Below are positions 7,214 through 12,775 of a stretch of 12,775 nt of DNA, piece after piece. Under the pieces are notes generated by a model. It worked only from the letters and a program-made list of their open reading frames with translations, had not been told where the DNA came from and searched no databases. Within the stretch, counting starts at the first letter, position 1, and every line of letters starts with the position of its first letter. Origin of the DNA: Smithella sp. D17 (GTDB taxonomy: Bacteria > Desulfobacterota > Syntrophia > Syntrophales > Smithellaceae); contig JQOA01000012.1 in the NCBI GenBank assembly GCA_000753945.1, positions 1 to 12,775 of the forward strand, given 5' to 3'. A program made the translations under genes and the position numbers.

Positions 7214-7858
7214 ATGAATAAAATCTATGCCATAGGAGATATTCACGGCTGTCTGGAAAAGCTTAAAGATCTGATGTCCAGGATTGATATCGACAGACAA
7301 AATGACACGCTGATCTTCATCGGTGATTACATTGATCGCGGTAAATACAGCAGAGAAGTTGTCGATTATGTTATCCGGTTGCAGGGCGAGTATAAAAATA
7401 CAGTCTGCCTGCTGGGTAATCACGAGTACATGCTTGTACGTTACCTTGAGTGTGTGGATGAAGATATTTATTTGGGAAATGGCGGCATAAATACCCTTCA
7501 ATCCTATGGAATTTTCCTTTCCGATGGTGCAGAAGAAAGAAAGCGTAAGCTTCCGGGGAAACACCGGCAATTCTTCGAATCGCTTTTGTCTTATTATGAA
7601 ACGGAAGATTATATCTTCGCTCACGCCGGTCTTAAGCCTGGTGTAACCTTAACCAAACAAAAAATAGATGATTTGTTATGGATAAGATACGAGTTCATAC
7701 AATCCGAGAATGACTTTGGTAAAATAGTTGTTTTTGGCCATACTCCTTTGACGAAACCTTTAATTGATAAAAATAAAATAGGTATAGATACCGGTGCGGT
7801 TTATGGTGGAGTGCTTACTTGTGTGGAGCTGCCGGAAGTAAAAATTTATCAGGCGTAA
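7214..7858 (+). CDS. PPP-family metallophosphoesterase (Ser/Thr protein phosphatase-like or ApaH-like)
   Basis: A 214-residue cytoplasmic phosphoesterase with the full two-metal PPP signature: GDIHG (8-12), GDYIDRG (37-43), GNHE (68-71), HAG (137-139), and GHT (175-177), plus LLWIRYEF and GIDTGAVYGG, which are typical of small bacterial members. All predicted metal ligands (D9, H11, D38, N69, H137, H176) are present, so it should be active. The family includes PrpA/PrpB-type protein phosphatases and the diadenosine tetraphosphate hydrolase ApaH; the sequence alone does not decide between phosphoprotein and dinucleotide substrates. It follows ftsY by 26 bases and sits only 2 bases before the formiminotransferase ATG, which suggests one operon, but no functional link among the three is evident. 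The Shine-Dalgarno is weak (AGG near 7202). Confidence 0.9.
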   Translation: MNKIYAIGDIHGCLEKLKDLMSRIDIDRQNDTLIFIGDYIDRGKYSREVVDYVIRLQGEYKNTVCLLGNHEYMLVRYLECVDEDIYLGNGGINTLQSYGIFLSDGAEERKRKLPGKHRQFFESLLSYYETEDYIFAHAGLKPGVTLTKQKIDDLLWIRYEFIQSENDFGKIVVFGHTPLTKPLIDKNKIGIDTGAVYGGVLTCVELPEVKIYQA

Positions 7859-7860
7859 AT

Positions 7861-8778
7861 ATGAAAATTATTGAATGCGTACCGAATTTTAGCGAAGGGT
7901 GTGATTCCCGGACAATCACGGCGATTGCTGCTGTTTTTAAATCATTTCCCGACGTGCAACTGGCTGATTTTAGCGGTGATGCCGATCATAATAGAAGTGT
8001 TTTCACCTTTTTGGGAAAGCCGAAGGATGTGCTGTCCGCGGCGCTTGCTGCCTGTGGTAAAGCTCTGGAACTGATTGACATGCGTAAACAGGCCGGAGCT
8101 CATCCGCGTTTGGGCGCAGTTGATGTTGTGCCTTTTATTCCACTGGGAACGGCGAAGATGAAAGACGCGGTTGATCTGGCCCATTCTTTCGGGAAACAAT
8201 TGGGCGAGTGCTTTGGCGTTCCCGTATATTTCTACGCTTTTGCGGCGCGAAAAGATCCGTATATAGAATTGCCAGACGTTCGCCGCGGTGGATACGAAGG
8301 ATTGGCGGAAAAAATGATGTGTATGAAAGATATTCCGGATGAAGGAGGGGAGAAATTCAATGCGCAGTCCGGTGCTACTGTTGTTGGTGCCAGAGATTTG
8401 CTGGTTGCTTATAATATAAATCTGGCTAGTGAGGACTTGCATCTTGCAAAGCATATAGCGTCGCGAATCAGAGAAAAGGGCGGCGGTTTGAAATCTGTGC
8501 GCGCCATCGGATTAATGTTAAAAAGCCGCGGTGTGGCGCAGGTGTCTATTAATTTGATTAACTGTAAAGAAACGCCGCTGAAGACGGTTTTTGACCGGGT
8601 AGAAATTATGGCGGCTGAGGGTGGCGCCAAAATATTGGAATCGGAATTAATCGGCCTTGCTCCCAAATGCGCTTTTGCCGGCACAACACCTGAATATCTG
8701 AAACTCAAAGATTTTGACAAGCACCGCCTGCTGGAAACTCATCTGAAACATTTTCAAGCTTTAAAAATCAAGAAATGA
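7861..8778 (+). CDS. ftcD: Glutamate formiminotransferase (FTCD N- and C-subdomains, no cyclodeaminase)
   Basis: A 305-residue enzyme expected to move the formimino group between N-formiminoglutamate (histidine degradation) and tetrahydrofolate, or to serve related one-carbon transfers. The start MKIIECVPNFSEG and the stretch GAHPRLGAVDVVPFIPL are hallmark segments; His81 in the latter aligns with the catalytic histidine of the mammalian enzyme, with D40 and H43 of GDADHNRSVFTF nearby. The length matches the stand-alone transferase; no cyclodeaminase domain is fused or adjacent, so formimino-THF would have to be processed by a protein encoded elsewhere. The ATG at 7861 is preferred over an in-frame ATG at 7819 because the latter lies inside the upstream gene and adds non-family residues. 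The stop lies one base from the converging HAD gene. No hut genes are present in the window. Confidence 0.93.
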   Translation: MKIIECVPNFSEGCDSRTITAIAAVFKSFPDVQLADFSGDADHNRSVFTFLGKPKDVLSAALAACGKALELIDMRKQAGAHPRLGAVDVVPFIPLGTAKMKDAVDLAHSFGKQLGECFGVPVYFYAFAARKDPYIELPDVRRGGYEGLAEKMMCMKDIPDEGGEKFNAQSGATVVGARDLLVAYNINLASEDLHLAKHIASRIREKGGGLKSVRAIGLMLKSRGVAQVSINLINCKETPLKTVFDRVEIMAAEGGAKILESELIGLAPKCAFAGTTPEYLKLKDFDKHRLLETHLKHFQALKIKK

Positions 8779-8779
8779 T

Positions 8780-9400
8780 TCAACTGCGAGCTAATAGCAG
8801 CAATTCCTGAGGACTGTCGAAAAGGTAGTCCGGTTTAACCGCGGCCATTTTTTCTTTACTGTGCCAGCCCCAGGTAACACCAACGGTTTTGACGCCTGCC
8901 TGTTTTCCTTCCTTGATATCGCCGATTGTGTCACCGATATAGTAAATATCGTTCGGTGCTCCAGAATATTTTTTTACGGCGTAGACCATTTTTTCCTTTT
9001 TACTGAAGTTGAAATCGGAACCGAGAATTTCCTGAAATATTCCATTAAAATGATAGAGGCGCAAAGCCTCTTGAATAGTCGGGCTGTCATTTGAAGAAAT
9101 AACGATAAGTGTATGATTTTTTCTGAGGTCATTAAGGACCGGCGGGATAGCTTTAAAGGGCTTCATCTTACTGTAATCAATCCGCGCGATAATATCTTCG
9201 GCGGCTTCCATAAACACGTCTAAATTAACGCCTTTCTTTTCCAGAGACTCGTAAAAATTATTATCAAAGAGCTCCAGAAATTCTTCTCTGCCACGTGTTA
9301 ACGGCTGTTTTATTTTTATGAGGCAATCGGTAACTGTCTTTTCGTAAACATCCAATGAGTCAACAAGGACACCGTCAAAATCAAAAAGAAACAATTTCAT
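8780..9400 (-). CDS. HAD-superfamily phosphatase (phosphoglycolate-phosphatase-like)
   Basis: A 206-residue haloacid-dehalogenase-type hydrolase with all four motifs: I DFDGV (nucleophile D7, acid/base D9), II VISSND, III the KKEK lysine region, and IV GDTIGDIKEGKQAG, with an alpha-helical cap (about residues 15-85) of subclass I type. VTWGWHSKEKM and KPDYLFDSPQELL near the end are typical of Gph/PpaX-like members, so it should hydrolyse a small phosphorylated metabolite. The ATG (9398-9400) overlaps the mtnA stop in an ATGA arrangement, with AAAGGGG ten bases upstream, so it is translationally coupled to mtnA. That pairing makes a phosphorylated methionine-salvage intermediate a reasonable candidate substrate, but this is inferred from context and general phosphoglycolate repair is equally possible. 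Confidence 0.9.
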   Translation of the reverse strand: MKLFLFDFDGVLVDSLDVYEKTVTDCLIKIKQPLTRGREEFLELFDNNFYESLEKKGVNLDVFMEAAEDIIARIDYSKMKPFKAIPPVLNDLRKNHTLIVISSNDSPTIQEALRLYHFNGIFQEILGSDFNFSKKEKMVYAVKKYSGAPNDIYYIGDTIGDIKEGKQAGVKTVGVTWGWHSKEKMAAVKPDYLFDSPQELLLLARS

Positions 9401-10446
9401 AAACGCTTTTCCCCTTTATGCATACGGAAGATGGAAATGCTATACGGCTTTGTAAGGATTCCCTTTTCCGTAATAATCGCGGTAATATATTTAGCCGGTG
9501 TTATATCGAAAGCCGGATTATAAACTTTTGTTCCAGCCGGTGCGCTGCGAACCCCCTTAAAATTCGTTACCTCTTCACTTTTTCTTTCTTCAATAGGAAT
9601 GACCTCTCCTGTCTTTAAAGAAACATCAATTGTGGAAAGCGGCGCGGCTATGTAAAATGGAATACGATGCGCCCGGGCCAAAACCGCCAGAGAATAGGTG
9701 CCGATTTTATTGGCCGTATCTCCATTGGCGGCGATTCGATCTGCTCCCACTATAATCTTATCAATCTTTCCCTGGCTCATCAGGAATCCCGCCATGTTGT
9801 CGGTAATCAGCGTGAAAGGAATTTTTTCTTTTTTCAATTCCCACGTGGTGAGTCTTGCGCCCTGAAGTACTGGTCTGGTTTCGTCCACGTATACATGCAG
9901 TTTTTTGCCCTCATCGCGGGCCGCGCGAATGACGCCCAATGCGGTCCCATATCCGGCCGTTGCCAAGGCGCCGGCATTGCAATGAGTCAGGATATTATCT
10001 CCGTCGGCAAAAAGCGGGCTGCCGTTTTTTCCCATTTGACGGTTTATTTCTATGTCTTCCAAACATATGCATTTCGCTTCATTGATTAGTTCTTGAACCA
10101 GATTACTTTGGCTTGCCGGTTTTGTTCGAGAAATAACTTCTTTCATTCGTTCCAAAGCCCAGAAGAGATTGCGCGCCGTTGGCCGGGATTTTGCGATTTC
10201 TTCACAAATGGCAAAAAATGCTTTACGGAATTCTTTTGGAGATAAAGAGGGCAGGTGCAGGGCTCCCAAAGCGGTCGCCATTGAGGCGGCAACGCCGATG
10301 GCCGGAGCGCCGCGCACGGTTAGGTTCTTGATGGCGAAAATTACTTCTTTATACGATTTGCAGACAACATATTTTTCAGCGATAGGCAGAGCATTCTGGT
10401 CGATTAATACTACGGTATTGTTTTTCCAAAGGATTGTGTTAATCAT
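9397..10446 (-). CDS. mtnA: S-methyl-5-thioribose-1-phosphate isomerase
   Basis: A 349-residue enzyme of the eIF2B-like sugar-phosphate isomerase family that converts 5-methylthioribose 1-phosphate to methylthioribulose 1-phosphate in salvage of the methylthioadenosine made by polyamine and SAM chemistry. Seen are NLTVRGAPAIGVAAS (41-55), THCNAGALAT with catalytic Cys156, DETRPVLQGARLTTWEL (188-204), and GADRIAANGDTANKIGT with catalytic Asp236. Full family length supports the start at 10446, whose ATG overlaps the gatB stop as TAATG. No strong Shine-Dalgarno is seen, which fits reinitiation after gatB. Downstream it overlaps the HAD phosphatase gene by 4 bases. mtnB, mtnC, mtnD and an MTA phosphorylase are not in the window. 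Confidence 0.95.
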   Translation of the reverse strand: MINTILWKNNTVVLIDQNALPIAEKYVVCKSYKEVIFAIKNLTVRGAPAIGVAASMATALGALHLPSLSPKEFRKAFFAICEEIAKSRPTARNLFWALERMKEVISRTKPASQSNLVQELINEAKCICLEDIEINRQMGKNGSPLFADGDNILTHCNAGALATAGYGTALGVIRAARDEGKKLHVYVDETRPVLQGARLTTWELKKEKIPFTLITDNMAGFLMSQGKIDKIIVGADRIAANGDTANKIGTYSLAVLARAHRIPFYIAAPLSTIDVSLKTGEVIPIEERKSEEVTNFKGVRSAPAGTKVYNPAFDITPAKYITAIITEKGILTKPYSISIFRMHKGEKRL

Positions 10447-11876
10447 TATCCGGCAAGCATCTTTTTAAGAAGTTCATTGACGAGTTGCGGGTTGGCTTTG
10501 CCCTGAGTCGCCTTCATTACCTGACCGACAAAAAAGCCGAAAAGCTTTTCCTTGCCGCCGCGATAATCCTTAATCTGCACAGGATTGGCTTCGATGATGG
10601 ACGTGATGGTCTTGACCAGTTCGCCTTCATCCGTGATTTGCACCAGGCCTTTTTCTTCGATAATCATTTGCGGCGATTTGCCGGTCTTGTACATATCTTC
10701 GACTATTTCTTTGGCCATCTTTCCGCTGATAGCGCCTTCTTCAATCAGCCGGATCATATCGGCCAGGGATTGCGCCTTGATGGGACATTGACGGATATCG
10801 AGTTTATCTTCATTAAGAAATTTCATGACGTCGCCCATAATCCAGTTACTGGCGACTTTAGGTTTGGCGCAAAGCTTGACCACTTCTTCATAGTAATTAG
10901 CCAGCGCCTTGTCGGCTGTCAGCACGCCGGCGTCGTAAGCGGGAATTTGATAATTCTTGACGAATCTTTCCCGTTTGACCAGTGGCAATTCGGGAAGATC
11001 TTTTTCGATTATTTCCACCCAGGCGTCATCAACCGAAATCGGAACCAGGTCGGGATCAGGGAAATAACGGTAGTCGTGCGCTTCTTCCTTGCTGCGCATG
11101 GAATTGGTGGCGCCCTGAGCGTCATCCCAAAGACGTGTTTCCTGAACGACAGTGCCGCCGTTTTCCACAAGATATTGCTGGCGCTTGATTTCATATTCCA
11201 ATGCGCGCTGTACATTGCGGAAGGAATTCATATTTTTTAATTCCGTTCTGGTGCCATATTCCTTCTGACCTCTGGGTCTGATGGATACATTTGCGTCGCA
11301 GCGAAACGATCCTTCCTCCATGTTCCCGTCGCAGATTTCCAGATAAACAAGGATTTCATGCAGGCGTTTGAGATAGTCGGCCGCTTCTTCTGATGAACGC
11401 ATATCCGGTTCGCTGACGATTTCAATCAGCGGAACTCCGGTGCGGTTCAGATCAACGTAACTTACCGGGTTGTGTTCATCGTGCATCAGCTTGCCGGCGT
11501 CTTCTTCCATGTGAATTCTGGTAATGCCGATTTTCTTTTGCTCGCCGTTTATATCCAGAATAACATGGCCGTGTTCCGCCAGAGGATAGGCGTATTGCGA
11601 TATCTGATAGCCCTTGGGCAGATCAGGATAAAAGTAATTTTTCCGGGCGAACTCGCAGGATTTATTTATTTCACAGTTTGTTGCCAGCGCCATCTTCATC
11701 GCAAATTCGACGACTTTTTTATTCAGTACCGGCAGAACTCCGGGCATGCCCAGACAAACAGGGCAGGTATGGCTGTTGGGCGCTGCTCCGAATTTTGTGG
11801 AACAGCTACAGAAAATTTTTGTGTCGGTTAACATTTGGGCGTGAACTTCCAGCCCGATGACAGTTTCAAAATCCAT
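10446..11876 (-). CDS. gatB: Asp-tRNA(Asn)/Glu-tRNA(Gln) amidotransferase subunit B
   Basis: A 476-residue subunit B of GatCAB, which phosphorylates and then amidates mischarged Glu-tRNA(Gln) and/or Asp-tRNA(Asn). The N-terminus MDFETVIGLEVHAQ is the family signature. A zinc site is formed by CSCS (C23, C25) and CPVC (C38, C41). The motifs YPDLPKGYQISQY and DLNRTGVPLIEIVSEPD of the kinase cradle follow, and the C-terminal helical and YqeY-like tail domain (about 330-476, ending in NELLKKMLAG) is complete. An upstream in-frame ATG at 11921 would add 15 lysine-rich residues, but AAAGGAG (about 11889-11895) sits 11-12 bases before the ATG at 11874-11876 and inside that extension, so the shorter start is preferred. 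gatC and gatA are not adjacent here. It heads the operon gatB-mtnA-HAD. Confidence 0.96.
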   Translation of the reverse strand: MDFETVIGLEVHAQMLTDTKIFCSCSTKFGAAPNSHTCPVCLGMPGVLPVLNKKVVEFAMKMALATNCEINKSCEFARKNYFYPDLPKGYQISQYAYPLAEHGHVILDINGEQKKIGITRIHMEEDAGKLMHDEHNPVSYVDLNRTGVPLIEIVSEPDMRSSEEAADYLKRLHEILVYLEICDGNMEEGSFRCDANVSIRPRGQKEYGTRTELKNMNSFRNVQRALEYEIKRQQYLVENGGTVVQETRLWDDAQGATNSMRSKEEAHDYRYFPDPDLVPISVDDAWVEIIEKDLPELPLVKRERFVKNYQIPAYDAGVLTADKALANYYEEVVKLCAKPKVASNWIMGDVMKFLNEDKLDIRQCPIKAQSLADMIRLIEEGAISGKMAKEIVEDMYKTGKSPQMIIEEKGLVQITDEGELVKTITSIIEANPVQIKDYRGGKEKLFGFFVGQVMKATQGKANPQLVNELLKKMLAG

Positions 11877-11953
11877 TATAACGCGGGTCTCCTTTGAATC
11901 CTTGTATTGTTTTTTTGTCATTGCTCAACTGGCTTGGGCAATCCAGTCCAGAA

Positions 11954-11959
11954 ATTATA
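11954..11959 (-). promoter_or_regulatory. Possible -10 box for gatB
   Basis: On the minus strand a perfect TATAAT lies about 70 bases before the gatB ATG. The expected -35 region for a 17-base spacer reads TGGGGA, a poor match, so an activator or read-through from the upstream two-gene cassette may contribute. Confidence 0.35.
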
Positions 11960-11992
11960 GGAATTAAATAGAAACGTCCCCATGATTTCTTT

Positions 11993-12223
11993 TTAATAGG
12001 GTGCTGTACCTCGTTTCCTTTTCCTCTCGATTGTTGTTGCTATGGTAATTTTCTCAGGTGGAATTATATTCACTTTTCCCTTTTCCCAAACGGCTATTGA
12101 ATGCCCTTGTCGTTTATGCTCGGCAATAGCTTGTGCGACTGCTTTTTTTAATGCGATTTCGGCTTTTCGCTCAATCGGTAGTTTTTTAATATTCTTATCA
12201 ATCATCTTTTTTCCAGCTGACAT
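11993..12223 (-). CDS. Small basic partner protein of the zeta-like kinase, antitoxin candidate
   Basis: A 76-residue, Lys/Arg-rich soluble protein with no signal peptide or membrane segment. A central amphipathic helix (IALKKAVAQAIAEHKRQG) is followed by an AVWEKGKVNIIPPE strand-like segment. I recall short proteins of the AEHKRxGxxxAVWxxGKV type next to P-loop zeta-like kinases, but not a characterised function. Translation from ATG 12223 is supported by AAGGAG nine bases upstream and overlaps the kinase gene by 22 bases. A second in-frame ATG (12205) overlaps the kinase stop as ATGA and is a possible alternative start. The position directly behind a toxin-like kinase suggests an antitoxin or regulator, by inference only. 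There is no resemblance to the epsilon antitoxin that I can see. Confidence 0.7.
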   Translation of the reverse strand: MSAGKKMIDKNIKKLPIERKAEIALKKAVAQAIAEHKRQGHSIAVWEKGKVNIIPPEKITIATTIERKRKRGTAPY

Positions 12224-12775
12224 CGTCTGCTGCTCCTTTCAATAAATTCAAACAATGGAACATTGATTATTGTAAGTATTCCATCTTTTTCAAAGGCCAG
12301 TTCCTGGGGTATGGTGCTTGAATTATCAAACAGCATCCAAAAATCAAGAAGTGGCCTGTATAAATGAAACAAGTTGTAGATTCCACGATAGAACCGTCTT
12401 TTTACATCAATTATTGGAACATCATGACCGCCGGCTTTTACACGCATTTCAATTCGTCTTATTGCCAAATCTACATCTTGCAACCAAAGAAAAAATAAAT
12501 GAACCTTATAACCTTTCTCTCTTACTTTCTTTAAAAGGCGCACATAGCTTTTACCGGCAAGCGTTGTCTCAAAAGCAAAATCATGCCTGTAATTAATATG
12601 ACGTTCAATCTCTTCCAGCACCAGCTTTCCGGCTTTTATAGCCGCCGATTGAGGAGAGAATGGCGAAAGCCCTGCCGCAATCAAATCAGCATTAACGAAA
12701 TGAAGGCAGTCCGCATAATTGGGCAAAAATTCCTCCATGAACGTGGTTTTCCCGACGCCATTCGGTCCTGCCACA
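12202..12775 (-). CDS. Zeta-toxin-like P-loop kinase/ATPase, partial (5' end beyond the window)
   Basis: The frame is open to the window's right edge, so the first few residues are missing; 190-191 residues are seen, which is nearly full length for this family of about 200 residues. The visible start AGPNGVGKTTF is the Walker A loop. It is followed by VNADLIAAGLSPFSP (substrate-contacting Asp), FAFETTLAGKSY, and IRRIEMRVKAGGHDVP with RRFYRG, the arginine-rich lid region of zeta-toxin/COG4185-type proteins. Zeta toxins phosphorylate UDP-N-acetylglucosamine; chromosomal single-domain relatives such as this are mostly uncharacterised and may act on other substrates. The GTG at 12774 codes for a residue inside the P-loop strand and is not the true start. 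The small partner gene overlaps its 3' end by 22 bases. Confidence 0.85.
   Translation of the reverse strand, partial: VAGPNGVGKTTFMEEFLPNYADCLHFVNADLIAAGLSPFSPQSAAIKAGKLVLEEIERHINYRHDFAFETTLAGKSYVRLLKKVREKGYKVHLFFLWLQDVDLAIRRIEMRVKAGGHDVPIIDVKRRFYRGIYNLFHLYRPLLDFWMLFDNSSTIPQELAFEKDGILTIINVPLFEFIERSSRRCQLEKR

Noticed and set aside
7819..7860. Upstream ATG for the formiminotransferase
   Set aside because: It lies inside the phosphoesterase gene and adds 14 residues before the conserved MKIIECVPNFSEG.
10485..11240. Long plus-strand ORF (251 codons) inside gatB
   Set aside because: It is the antisense shadow of gatB; gatB has complete family motifs and length.
11877..11921. Longer gatB start at 11921
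   Set aside because: The 15 extra lysine-rich residues precede the family start, and the strong AAAGGAG lies within this extension, pointing to the ATG at 11876.
11967..11982. AAATAGAAACGTCCCC, resembling repeats linked to REP-associated transposases
   Set aside because: Only one copy is in the window, with no paired inverted copy and no transposase gene nearby.

Overview
The window looks like chromosomal sequence from an anaerobic Gram-negative bacterium, most likely a Desulfobacterota member such as a Syntrophus/Smithella-like organism. This is an inference. It rests on an enoate-reductase-type flavoprotein beside an iron-sulfur remnant and hypAB, on the flavour of the proteins, and on an inverted-repeat element carrying the GTCATTCCCGCG-type palindrome common in those genomes. 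No rRNA, tRNA, CRISPR array, transposase or phage gene was seen.

Region 1 (1-1905, + strand) holds the C-terminal end of an FAD/NAD(P) oxidoreductase, a 5'-truncated dicluster ferredoxin whose frame carries a TAG directly after an ATG, and the nickel-insertion pair hypA-hypB, which overlap by one base.

Region 2 (1906-2570) has no intact gene. It holds the wreck of a DnaQ-like 3'-5' exonuclease (N-terminal DxE motif and C-terminal HxALxDA motif, with the middle deleted), a 135-bp MITE-like element with two internal hairpins, and AT-rich DNA ending in a good sigma70 promoter for smc.

Region 3 (2571-8778, + strand) holds chromosome and membrane housekeeping genes: smc, a strong intrinsic terminator, ftsY, a PPP-family phosphoesterase, and a single-domain glutamate formiminotransferase. 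The last two are tightly packed behind ftsY.

Region 4 (8780-11876, - strand) is an operon gatB-mtnA-HAD hydrolase. Its genes overlap by 1 and 4 bases, and it converges on the formiminotransferase gene with a single base between the stop codons. It combines tRNA-dependent amidation with a methionine-salvage isomerase and a phosphatase that may belong to the same salvage.

Region 5 (11993-12775, - strand) is a two-gene cassette: a zeta-toxin-like P-loop kinase cut by the window edge, and a small basic partner protein overlapping its end. Its layout resembles a toxin-antitoxin module. It is the best candidate here for a poorly characterised system, though the toxin-like family itself is known. 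Most of the rest is ordinary core genome with signs of gene decay in the first 2.4 kb.
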